Of a stretch of 15,318 bases of DNA, positions 1-5,368 are shown piece by piece. A program made the translations under genes and the position numbers. Numbering within the stretch: the first letter of the stretch is position 1; each line of letters opens with the position of its first letter. The notes under the pieces are model-generated. The model ran no database searches. It was not told the origin of the DNA and saw nothing but the letters and a program-made list of their open reading frames with translations. The DNA comes from JAYEHC01 sp964490635 (GTDB lineage: Bacteria; Patescibacteriota; Minisyncoccia; JAHIHE01; JAGLIN01), in contig CAZBCK010000022.1 of the NCBI GenBank assembly GCA_964490635.1, positions 1-15,318 of the forward strand, in the 5' to 3' direction.

Positions 1-94
1 CTCCACAATTTTTTATGGAGTGGAAAAAAGAAAGGGGAGGTTGGCGAGATAATCAAGAAATTTTTCTTACGATAAATTTCTCTTTCATCCGCTA

Positions 95-373
95 CTATTG
101 AGCTCTTGCCCAATATGGTACTCCCCTCACAACATAAAAATATGTTTGTGTGGGAATAAACCATGTTATTGCCCCATGTCGTGGGTTATAACCCACGAAC
201 TTCCTCGCTTTGTGAAATGGAACTTCAACTGATTTTCCTCCATAGGAAGAATCAGCTTTTTCTATTCCACTGTCGGTGTATCCTACCCAGTTGGTAGTAT
301 TCCGACATCCCCTAGGAGGTAGACCTCCAACAAATTTGGAGTGCAACACTCCAGTGATTATCATTCCTTTCAT
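95..373 (-). CDS. Hypothetical protein, 92 aa, strong RBS
   Basis: I do not recognise this protein family. The predicted product has 92 residues, ends in TAG, and has no obvious membrane segment or signal peptide. It is rich in aromatic residues and glycine (three Trp, several Tyr and Phe), with one Cys near residue 23 and the motif GGLPPRG around residues 16-22. The start is well supported: AAAGGAG lies six bases upstream of the ATG, and good ribosome binding sites are rare in this window, which argues for real translation. It points away from atpD across a 436-base non-coding gap. A weak promoter-like TTGACA (499-504 read on the minus strand) sits upstream but has no convincing -10 box. It could be a small cytosolic protein or the remnant of a larger gene. 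Confidence 0.5.
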   Translation of the reverse strand: MKGMIITGVLHSKFVGGLPPRGCRNTTNWVGYTDSGIEKADSSYGGKSVEVPFHKARKFVGYNPRHGAITWFIPTQTYFYVVRGVPYWARAQ

Positions 374-485
374 AATATTCTCCTTTCTCGCTTCTATTCA
401 CCACTGTCTTTTTTTACCATCATTCTCAACAACTAAACCGCAAAGAGAATAACAGAAACAGCAACTAAAAAGCGGGATATTTACA

Positions 486-529
486 CGGTTAAATTATTTG
501 TCAAAATTTTTTAACAAATACTTTAACCG
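486..529. repeat. Inverted repeat, 16-bp arms
   Basis: The arm CGGTTAAATTATTTGT (486-501) pairs with ACAAATACTTTAACCG (514-529) with one mismatch around a 12-base AT-rich loop. It lies upstream of the minus-strand 92-aa gene and contains that strand's TTGACA at 499-504, so it could be an operator or a terminator-like structure. Function is unknown. Confidence 0.55.
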
Positions 530-614
530 CATAAATGAAAAGAAACAATGGAGCAATAAAAAATTTCTTTCCCCTTTTTTCAAAGAACTCGGCGTTAATC
601 CTATAAGCGAGTTG

Positions 615-660
615 TTCCTGAAAATTTTTTAGAGCGAAGCGATAAAAAATTTATCAGGAA
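615..660. repeat. Hairpin with GAGCGAAGCGA loop
   Basis: TTCCTGA plus an A/T run (615-631) pairs with an A/T run plus TCAGGAA (643-660), about 17 pairs with one bulged base. The 11-base loop at 632-642 is GAGCGAAGCGA. A similar core sits in the loops of other hairpins in this window (701-747, 2211-2243, 4597-4623), while the stems are unrelated in sequence. Confidence 0.65.
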
Positions 661-700
661 TCTTATTCAGAAATATCTACGCGTTCTATAAATCACAAGA

Positions 701-747
701 TCCCAGATATTTTTTCTTTCGCTATCACTTCAGAAAAAATTCTGGGA
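701..747. repeat. Hairpin, 16-bp AT-rich stem
   Basis: TCCCAGATATTTTTTCT (701-717) pairs with AGAAAAAATTCTGGGA (732-747) with one bulged base around a 14-base loop. Read on the minus strand the loop contains GATAGCGAA, resembling the loop core of the 615-660 hairpin. It lies 62 bases before atpD, so it could act in the atpD leader or belong to a dispersed hairpin family. Confidence 0.6.
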
Positions 748-809
748 CGACAAAAAGTAAAAAAGTTTTAAATATAAAAAATAATATAACAATTTAATAA
801 AATAATTTT

Positions 810-2183
810 ATGAACAAAGGAAAAATTGTGCAAGTTATTGGAACGGTCGTTGATGTTGAATTTAAAGATCAGCTACCTGCTCTTTATAACGCGATTAGAA
901 CAAAAACTTTCGACGGCAAGGAACTCGTTCTTGAAACAGCCCAGCACCTTGGAGCAAACAAGGTAAGAGCTATTTCTATGGGCTCAACTAATGGATTGCA
1001 ACGAGGAACAGAAGTGGAAGATACCGGCTCCCCTATTACCGTGCCAGTTGGAGAAGAGGTGCTGGGAAGAATGTATAATGTGCTGGGAGATCCGATTGAC
1101 GAAATGGAATGCAAAAAAGAACCAAAGAAACGGCTTCCCATTCATCGTAGCGCTCCGGAATTCAAAGACCAATCCACCAAGGCGGAAGTTTTTGAAACGG
1201 GAATAAAAGTTATTGACTTGATTGCTCCTTTCGTCAAAGGAGGAAAAGTCGGATTATTCGGCGGAGCGGGAGTTGGAAAAACAGTTTTGATTCAAGAATT
1301 GATCAGAAATATCGCCACTGAACACGGTGGCTACTCCGTTTTTGCCGGAGTCGGAGAAAGAACCAGAGAAGGAAACGATCTCTATCACGAAATGAAAGAC
1401 AGCGGGGTTCTTGATAAAACCGCTTTGGTATTCGGGCAAATGAACGAAGTCCCGGGAGCTCGCCAGAGAGTCGCTTTATCAGGACTGACAATCGCTGAAA
1501 ATTTCCGCGATGAAATGGGAAAAGATGTTTTGCTTTTTATTGATAACATTTTCCGCTTTACGCAAGCCGGTTCCGAAGTTTCAGCGCTTTTGGGAAGAAT
1601 GCCCTCCGCAGTCGGCTATCAACCTACTCTCGCTGAGGAAATGGGAAACTTGCAGGAAAGAATTACTTCCACAAACAAAGGATCTATCACTTCCGTGCAG
1701 GCGATCTATGTTCCCGCAGACGACCTGACCGACCCGGCACCGGCGACGACTTTCTCTCATCTTGATTCAACAGTCGTCCTTTCCAGATCGCTCGTAGAAC
1801 TTGGAATCTATCCCGCCGTTGATCCGCTGGAATCAACTTCAACCGTGCTTGATCCGAATATCCTCGGACAAGAACATTATGAAGTCGCCCGTGAGACGCA
1901 AAAGGTTTTGCAGAGGTATAAAGACCTTCAAGATATTATTGCGATTTTGGGAATGGAAGAATTATCCGACGAAGATAAACAGGCTGTTTCCCGCGCCAGA
2001 AAAATTCAAAGATTTCTCTCTCAGCCATTCTTCGTCGCCGAAGTATTCACCGGAACCGCCGGAAAATATGTTCCTTTGTCAGAAACGATCAAAGGATTTA
2101 AAGAAATTTTGGAAGGAAAACACGACGATAAAAGCGAGAATGATTTTTATATGAAGGGCGGAATTGGGGATGTTGGGAAATAA
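810..2183 (+). CDS. atpD: F1F0 ATP synthase subunit beta
   Basis: This is the catalytic beta subunit of the F1 sector, which makes or hydrolyses ATP at the cytoplasmic face of the membrane. At 457 residues it is near the usual 460-480. An N-terminal beta-barrel (about 1-75) is followed by the nucleotide-binding domain. The Walker A loop GGAGVGKT is at 151-158, the catalytic segment GERTREGND at 182-190 (E183 the expected catalytic glutamate, R184 next to it), and the Walker B region LLFIDNIFRF follows. The helical domain carries MEELSDEDK, a form of the DELSEED loop that contacts gamma/epsilon. No key residue is missing. The start is an ATG without Shine-Dalgarno. atpC follows after a 118-base gap containing a small hairpin. 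Unusually, atpA and atpG are not upstream, so the pair is detached from the rest of the operon. Confidence 0.98.
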   Translation: MNKGKIVQVIGTVVDVEFKDQLPALYNAIRTKTFDGKELVLETAQHLGANKVRAISMGSTNGLQRGTEVEDTGSPITVPVGEEVLGRMYNVLGDPIDEMECKKEPKKRLPIHRSAPEFKDQSTKAEVFETGIKVIDLIAPFVKGGKVGLFGGAGVGKTVLIQELIRNIATEHGGYSVFAGVGERTREGNDLYHEMKDSGVLDKTALVFGQMNEVPGARQRVALSGLTIAENFRDEMGKDVLLFIDNIFRFTQAGSEVSALLGRMPSAVGYQPTLAEEMGNLQERITSTNKGSITSVQAIYVPADDLTDPAPATTFSHLDSTVVLSRSLVELGIYPAVDPLESTSTVLDPNILGQEHYEVARETQKVLQRYKDLQDIIAILGMEELSDEDKQAVSRARKIQRFLSQPFFVAEVFTGTAGKYVPLSETIKGFKEILEGKHDDKSENDFYMKGGIGDVGK

Positions 2184-2210
2184 AAAAGTTCCTTTGTAAA
2201 AATAAAACGA

Positions 2211-2243
2211 GGAGTGTAGAACGAGCACAGCGGAGTTCTACCC
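2211..2243. repeat. Short hairpin between atpD and atpC
   Basis: GTAGAAC (2216-2222) pairs perfectly with GTTCTAC (2235-2241) around the 12-base loop GAGCACAGCGGA. The whole unit, GGAGTGTAGAACGAGC...GCGGAGTTCTACC, recurs on the minus strand inside the large palindrome at 4526-4638 (loop TCCGCTATCGCTC on the plus strand), so it is a dispersed element. In this position it could modulate atpC expression relative to atpD, but that is inference. Confidence 0.65.
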
Positions 2244-2301
2244 AAAAACACATCAAACGATACTTCACCATAACAACATGTTGTATCATAACTTTAAAAA
2301 T

Positions 2302-2727
2302 ATGTCAACCCCTACGAATAAAATAAATCTCCGCATTATTACTCCGGAAAAAGTCGCTTACCGGGCGGAAGCGGATCAGGTTAGCTTGCCTACGAAAGAT
2401 GGCGAAATCACAATTATGGCAAACCATATTCCGCTGATCAGCGTGATGAAACACGGGGAATTGGTTATCAAAAACAACAGCGAAGAAATTTTTTTGGCGG
2501 TATGTAATGGCTTTATTGAAGTTAAAAAAAATAATGTAACTATAATGACCGACATTGCCGAGAGAATAGCAGAAATTGACGAGCAAAAAGCGAAAGAAGC
2601 CAGAGAAAAAGCAAAGAATTTATTGAAAGAAAAAGACCGTCTCTCCGATGTCGCCTTCGCCGACGCCACCGCGTTATTGGAAAAATCATTTGCGCGGTTG
2701 AAAGTGGCGAGGAGACGAAAGAGATAA
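2302..2727 (+). CDS. atpC: F1F0 ATP synthase subunit epsilon
   Basis: The epsilon subunit is part of the F1 central stalk; it couples rotation to catalysis and in bacteria inhibits ATP hydrolysis. I place the start at 2302 (141 residues, beginning MSTPTNKINLRIITPEK), where the family's conserved N-terminus begins. An in-frame ATG at 2278 would add eight poorly conserved residues inside the spacer, and neither start has a Shine-Dalgarno site. Residues about 8-88 form the beta-sandwich domain, with the typical LPTKDGEITIMANHIPLIS segment. Residues about 93-135 are the charged Ala/Lys/Glu-rich two-helix C-terminal domain, present in full. The C-terminus is very basic (RRRKR). It follows atpD and is followed by a 135-bp repeat element, with no classical terminator visible. 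Confidence 0.95.
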   Translation: MSTPTNKINLRIITPEKVAYRAEADQVSLPTKDGEITIMANHIPLISVMKHGELVIKNNSEEIFLAVCNGFIEVKKNNVTIMTDIAERIAEIDEQKAKEAREKAKNLLKEKDRLSDVAFADATALLEKSFARLKVARRRKR

Positions 2728-2735
2728 AATAATTT

Positions 2736-2870
2736 TTGTCATCCCGAGCGACGACAGGAGTTGAGGGATCCCTCTTGATTACATCAAAGATAATATTTGA
2801 ATTATCCCGTCTTAGAGAGATTCCTCCATTCCGCTCATTCGTACCTCATTCGCTCCAGTCGGAATGACAA
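2736..2870. repeat. 135-bp interspersed repeat, copy 1
   Basis: This is a 135-bp element with imperfect terminal inverted repeats (TTGTCATCCCGAGCG at the left, CGCTCCAGTCGGAATGACAA at the right). A second copy at 4791-4925 has the same orientation and length and differs at about 11 positions. It contains GGGATCCCTC and AGAGAGATTCCTC and has no coding capacity. The form resembles a miniature inverted-repeat element moved in trans. It fills most of the space between atpC and prmC. Confidence 0.85.
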
Positions 2871-2914
2871 ATTTTCTTGATTTAAAATAAATTCACTATT
2901 TATTATTCCAATAA

Positions 2915-3826
2915 ATGAATATCCAACAAGCCCTCAAAGCTTCCACCAATAAATTAAAACAAAAAAAAATTCCTTCCGCAAATCTTGATGCGGAAGTTTT
3001 GTTATTGGAAGCGTTAAATAAAAATTTAGACAAAAGCTGGTTATATATTCATAATGATTATGAATTAAACAAAGACGAAGAAAAATTATTTAATGATTTT
3101 ATTAATCAAAGACTGAAATACAAACCGGTTGCGTATATTATAAACAGGAAAGAGTTTTACGGCTACGATTTTTATGTTGATGAAAATGTCCTCATCCCCC
3201 GTCCCGAAACAGAGTTGATCGTTGATGAGGTTTTGAAAATTGTAGGGGTACAAAATTTTGCGCCCCTGCTATTAGACATTGGCATTGGCTCGGGCTGCAT
3301 TATAATAAGCATTTTAAATGAATTAACAAAAGATAAAAAAAATAAACTTATTAAAAACGCTTTCGCGAACGACATTTCAAAAAAAGCGATTGAAGTTGCA
3401 AAAATAAACGCTAAAAAATATGATTTAGATAAAAAAATAAAGTTTATTAATGACGATTTGGAAAAAGTAATCAACGAAAAAATATTTTCTGATTTAGGTC
3501 AAATTATAATAACCGCAAATTTACCTTATATAAAAAATGATGATTATAAAACACTGCGACCGAATGTTAGAAAATATGAACCGGCAATCGCGCTCAAAGC
3601 CGGAAAAGATGGGCTGGATTATATAAAAAAATTAATAAATAAAATTTCTGAAATACAACTGAAATTAAATAGGAATATCTATTTATTTCTTGAGGCTGAT
3701 CCGGAACAGATGAATGAAATAACAACTATTCTAAGCAAAAAAATAACTAATATAAATATTAAAATAATTAAAGATTTAAGCGGCAAAGAAAGAATTATTT
3801 CCGTAAAACTAAAACACGACTTTTAA
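2915..3826 (+). CDS. prmC: Peptide chain release factor N5-glutamine methyltransferase
   Basis: PrmC (HemK) uses S-adenosylmethionine to methylate the glutamine of the GGQ motif in release factors RF1 and RF2, improving translation termination. The protein has 303 residues, slightly long for the family (about 280). The N-terminal helical domain (about 1-85) ends with the family motif LIPRPETE near residues 92-99. The SAM-binding motif DIGIGSGC is at 121-128. The catalytic tetrapeptide, usually NPPY, reads NLPY here (202-205); the Asn, second Pro and Tyr are kept. The gene is markedly AT-rich and lysine-rich compared with atpD. It is not beside prfA, its common partner elsewhere. It starts with ATG and no Shine-Dalgarno, and converges with the basic-protein gene at 3852. 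Confidence 0.96.
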   Translation: MNIQQALKASTNKLKQKKIPSANLDAEVLLLEALNKNLDKSWLYIHNDYELNKDEEKLFNDFINQRLKYKPVAYIINRKEFYGYDFYVDENVLIPRPETELIVDEVLKIVGVQNFAPLLLDIGIGSGCIIISILNELTKDKKNKLIKNAFANDISKKAIEVAKINAKKYDLDKKIKFINDDLEKVINEKIFSDLGQIIITANLPYIKNDDYKTLRPNVRKYEPAIALKAGKDGLDYIKKLINKISEIQLKLNRNIYLFLEADPEQMNEITTILSKKITNINIKIIKDLSGKERIISVKLKHDF

Positions 3827-3840
3827 AAATCGTGTTTAGT
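3808..3840. terminator. Possible bidirectional terminator between prmC and H1-like gene
   Basis: ACTAAAACACGA (3808-3819) pairs with TCGTGTTTAGT (3830-3840), with one bulged base, around an A/T loop that contains the prmC stop codon. It sits between two convergent genes. Neither side has a long uninterrupted T run, so termination may be weak. Confidence 0.5.
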
Positions 3841-3851
3841 TCCGCTTAAAA

Positions 3852-4067
3852 TTATTTTCTTTTTTTAACGGTCCTTTTCTTAGCAGCAGTTTTTCTTTTA
3901 ACAGGTTTTTTCTTGATCACTCTTTTTTTAGCAGCAGGTTTTTTCTTAACCACTTTTTTCTTGGCAGTAGTTTTTCTCTTGACAGTTTTCTTTACAGCAG
4001 CTTTTCTCTTCACAGGTTTTTTCTTAGCCACCTTTTTTTTCGCAGTTGTTTTTTTCTTAATTGCCAC
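3852..4067 (-). CDS. Lysine-rich histone H1-like DNA-binding protein
   Basis: The product is about 71 residues, almost entirely Lys, Ala, Arg, Thr, Val and Pro, built from degenerate repeats of KKKPVKRKxAxKK and VKKKPAAKK. Such tails resemble eukaryotic histone H1 C-termini and the bacterial H1-like/AlgP type, which bind DNA non-specifically, so nucleoid compaction is the likely role. There is no globular domain. I choose the GTG at 4065-4067, because AAGGAGG (4076-4082 on the plus strand) lies eight bases upstream. The GTG at 4074-4076 overlaps the Shine-Dalgarno itself and cannot use it. The strong site suggests high expression. A ribosomal-protein-like tail or a repeat-expanded fragment is an alternative, but the clean RBS and stop favour a real gene. 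Confidence 0.8.
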   Translation of the reverse strand: MAIKKKTTAKKKVAKKKPVKRKAAVKKTVKRKTTAKKKVVKKKPAAKKRVIKKKPVKRKTAAKKRTVKKRK

Positions 4068-4075
4068 AACGCTCA

Positions 4076-4082
4076 CCTCCTT
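4076..4082 (-). promoter_or_regulatory. Strong Shine-Dalgarno for the H1-like gene
   Basis: On the minus strand the sequence is AAGGAGG followed by eight bases and then GTG GCA. It decides the start codon at 4067. It is one of only three good Shine-Dalgarno sites seen before genes in this window. Confidence 0.7.
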
Positions 4083-4300
4083 TCTTATTTATGTAAAAAT
4101 TTTTAATAGCAAAATTAATTTACTTTATAAAAAATTAACTTAACTTAAAAATAAATTTTCTAAAATTTTCACAAAATTATTTTTCTTAACTTAATTATAC
4201 AACAAAAAAAATAACTTGCAATAGTTTGTCAAGGGGAATTGTTTTAAAAAATATTTATTCTGCTACTGACAATTATCGCAACAATTATCATTGACCAAAC

Positions 4301-4332
4301 TGTTATATTGTTATATTGTTATATTGTTAATT
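4301..4332. repeat. 8-bp tandem repeat TGTTATAT, three to four units
   Basis: TGTTATAT is repeated three times in a row, followed by a partial fourth unit (TGTTAAT). It lies in the 345-base gene-free stretch between the H1-like gene and tRNA-Leu, next to an inverted repeat. The rest of that gap (about 4083-4300) is AT-rich and shows nothing else I can interpret. Confidence 0.8.
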
Positions 4333-4335
4333 AGT

Positions 4336-4397
4336 AGAAAGTTCATAAGGTTATAAAGTTTGTAAAGTAAATCCGATTCTAACTTTATGAACTTTCT
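4336..4397. repeat. Inverted repeat upstream of tRNA-Leu
   Basis: AGAAAGTTCATAA (4336-4348) pairs perfectly with TTATGAACTTTCT (4385-4397), with weaker pairing just outside (TTAG...CTAA). The spacer contains GTTATAAAGTT-type words that recur in other gaps of this window (10368-10391, 11705-11722). It lies 24 bases before the tRNA and could influence its transcription or be a repeat relic. Confidence 0.65.
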
Positions 4398-4421
4398 AAT
4401 TTTCTACTTTATAACTCGCTC

Positions 4422-4504
4422 GCCGGAGTGGCGGAATTGGCAGACGCGCACGACTCAAAATCGTGTGGATTTCATCCATGAGGGTTCGATTCCCTCCTCC
4501 GGCA
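4422..4504 (+). tRNA. tRNA-Leu (anticodon CAA)
   Basis: The acceptor stem GCCGGAG (4422-4428) pairs with CTCCGGC (4497-4503), with discriminator A at 4504. The anticodon arm is CACGA-CTCAAAA-TCGTG, giving anticodon CAA, which reads the leucine codon UUG. A long variable arm (TGGAT/ATCCA) marks a class II tRNA and fits leucine. The T arm is GAGGG-TTCGATT-CCCTC. The next bases are CA rather than CCA, so the CCA end must be added after transcription. The tRNA stands alone between repeat-rich gaps, a typical landing site for mobile DNA, though no integrase is seen. Confidence 0.96.
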
Positions 4505-4525
4505 CAAAGTGTTTTAATTTTAGAA

Positions 4526-4638
4526 TTTACGCGTTTGGAGTGCCAAACGAACGATAGCAGAGTTTGACCTGAGAAACATTTAATTCTCGCTTTCAGGTAG
4601 AACTCCGCTATCGCTCGTTCTACACTCCAAAATGTAAA
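4526..4638. repeat. Large imperfect palindrome, 113 bp
   Basis: The left half (from TTTAC at 4526, with TTTGGAGTG, CGATAGC and ACCTGA) is the imperfect inverse of the right half (TCAGGT, GCTATCG, CACTCCAAAA, GTAAA ending at 4638). The inner tip pairs GAGAA (4571-4575) with TTCTC (4584-4588). The right half has its own hairpin, GTAGAAC (4597-4603) with GTTCTAC (4617-4623), the same unit as at 2211-2243 but on the other strand. It starts 21 bases after the tRNA and could act as its terminator region or be a dispersed element inserted there. Confidence 0.75.
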
Positions 4639-4654
4639 CTCGCTAACGGCTACC

Positions 4655-4991
4655 GTTGGTTCAGTGTCTCCGACCTCCCGTTGTTGGTTTAGCGTCTCTA
4701 ACCTGAACCAAATATTTCTTAAAGCGTAATTCTAAAATTTCTGTTGTATTTGTATAGTAAATAGCGGAATTATTTAAAATCAACTCTTTTTTGTCATCCC
4801 GAGCGACGACAGGAACCAAGGGATCCCTCTTGATTTCATTAAAGATAATATTTAAATTATTCCGTTTTAGAGAGATTCCTCCATTCCGCTCACTCATACC
4901 TCATTCGCTCCAGTCGGAATGACAATTGAGTCAGAAAATTTAGAACGGACGAGAAGAAATACAAGGTTCAAGTCAGAGACATTGAACCAAC
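4655..4991. repeat. Nested inverted repeat enclosing a 135-bp element
   Basis: GTTGGTTCAGTGTCTCCGAC (from 4655) is repeated in degenerate form at 4683 (GTTGGTTTAGCGTCTCTAAC). It appears inverted near 4971-4991 (read on the minus strand as GTTGGTTCAATGTCTCTGAC). Beyond this core the arms 4683-4743 and 4932-4991 match imperfectly over about 60 bases. Between them lies the second copy of the 135-bp repeat. With the palindrome at 4526-4638 this accounts for most of the 546-base gene-free stretch 4505-5050. Open frames can be read through it but look like by-products of the symmetry. Confidence 0.7.
4791..4925. repeat. 135-bp interspersed repeat, copy 2
   Basis: Same element as 2736-2870: identical length and orientation, roughly 92% identical by eye, with the same imperfect terminal inverted repeats (TTGTCATCCCGAGCG / GTCGGAATGACAA). 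It sits inside the larger inverted repeat at 4655-4991, suggesting insertion into an older repeat. Confidence 0.85.
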
Positions 4992-5050
4992 GATAAAAAA
5001 TAATAATAATAAACCTTTTTCTTTTAGTTAAATAATAAGCTTCTTTAACT

Positions 5051-5359
5051 ATGTCATTACTTGAACTGCAACAAAAATACACTTCTGATTCCAATGAGGA
5101 TGATCTTATAAAAGCAATTGGATTAGGGGCAAATCAAGGTTTAAACCCTAATGAAAATAGTGTATTTATAGATTATATCAATAGCCTGATATATATTAAG
5201 CAACAACAAAACTTACTTTCCGAGCAAAGCAAGTTTAATAAAAAAATATTAAAAACCAATAAAGATATAGTTCTCGCTACTTGGGTTTTAGTAGCTACAA
5301 ATATTTTACTAACTGTAGCTAATATTATACTGATGTTTAAAGAAAAATTTAATAACTAA
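5051..5359 (+). CDS. Small protein with C-terminal membrane helix
   Basis: I do not recognise the family. The product has 102 residues. Residues 1-70 are polar and acidic at first (TSDSNEDD near 11-18), then helical with a Gln/Lys-rich stretch (about 48-72) that could form a short coiled coil. A single hydrophobic helix follows at about 73-95, ending in the short basic tail KEKFNN. No signal peptide is seen, so the topology is probably tail-anchored with the N-terminus in the cytoplasm. The gene starts with ATG and no Shine-Dalgarno. It ends nine bases before the protease gene at 5369, so the two are probably co-transcribed and translated together, which suggests a membrane partner for the soluble protease. 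That functional link is inference. Confidence 0.7.
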   Translation: MSLLELQQKYTSDSNEDDLIKAIGLGANQGLNPNENSVFIDYINSLIYIKQQQNLLSEQSKFNKKILKTNKDIVLATWVLVATNILLTVANIILMFKEKFNN

Positions 5360-5368
5360 CTAAAAACT

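Larger units (their letters stand above)
374..809. other. Non-coding gap with three AT-rich hairpins
   Basis: This 436-base stretch separates the divergent 92-aa gene and atpD and shows no convincing gene. It carries three separate stem-loops (486-529, 615-660, 701-747). A shorter six-pair match, AACTCG with CGAGTT, lies near 575-613. The last 50 bases before atpD are almost pure A and T and probably contain the atpD promoter, but I cannot choose a -35/-10 pair with confidence. There is no Shine-Dalgarno sequence before the atpD start. Confidence 0.6.

Noticed and set aside
476..504. Minus-strand promoter with TTGACA at 499-504
   Set aside because: The -35 box is perfect, but the hexamer at 17-base spacing (AATATC) is poor and the region is AT-rich, so it is only mentioned in the evidence and not listed as a promoter.
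2278..2301. Upstream in-frame ATG for atpC
   Set aside because: The eight added residues do not belong to the epsilon family N-terminus, and the conserved domain begins right after the ATG at 2302.
4301..4332. CRISPR-like repetition
   Set aside because: The units are 8 bp in direct tandem without spacers; no array of 23-47-bp repeats with unique spacers exists in the window.
4422..5050. Integrated element at tRNA-Leu
   Set aside because: No integrase and no duplicated tRNA 3' end were found in the following kilobases; only short repeats are present.
4661..5094. Two overlapping minus-strand reading frames of 78 and 66 codons
   Set aside because: They run through the nested inverted repeat and the 135-bp element, have no ribosome site and no family features, and share similarity only because the DNA is repeated.
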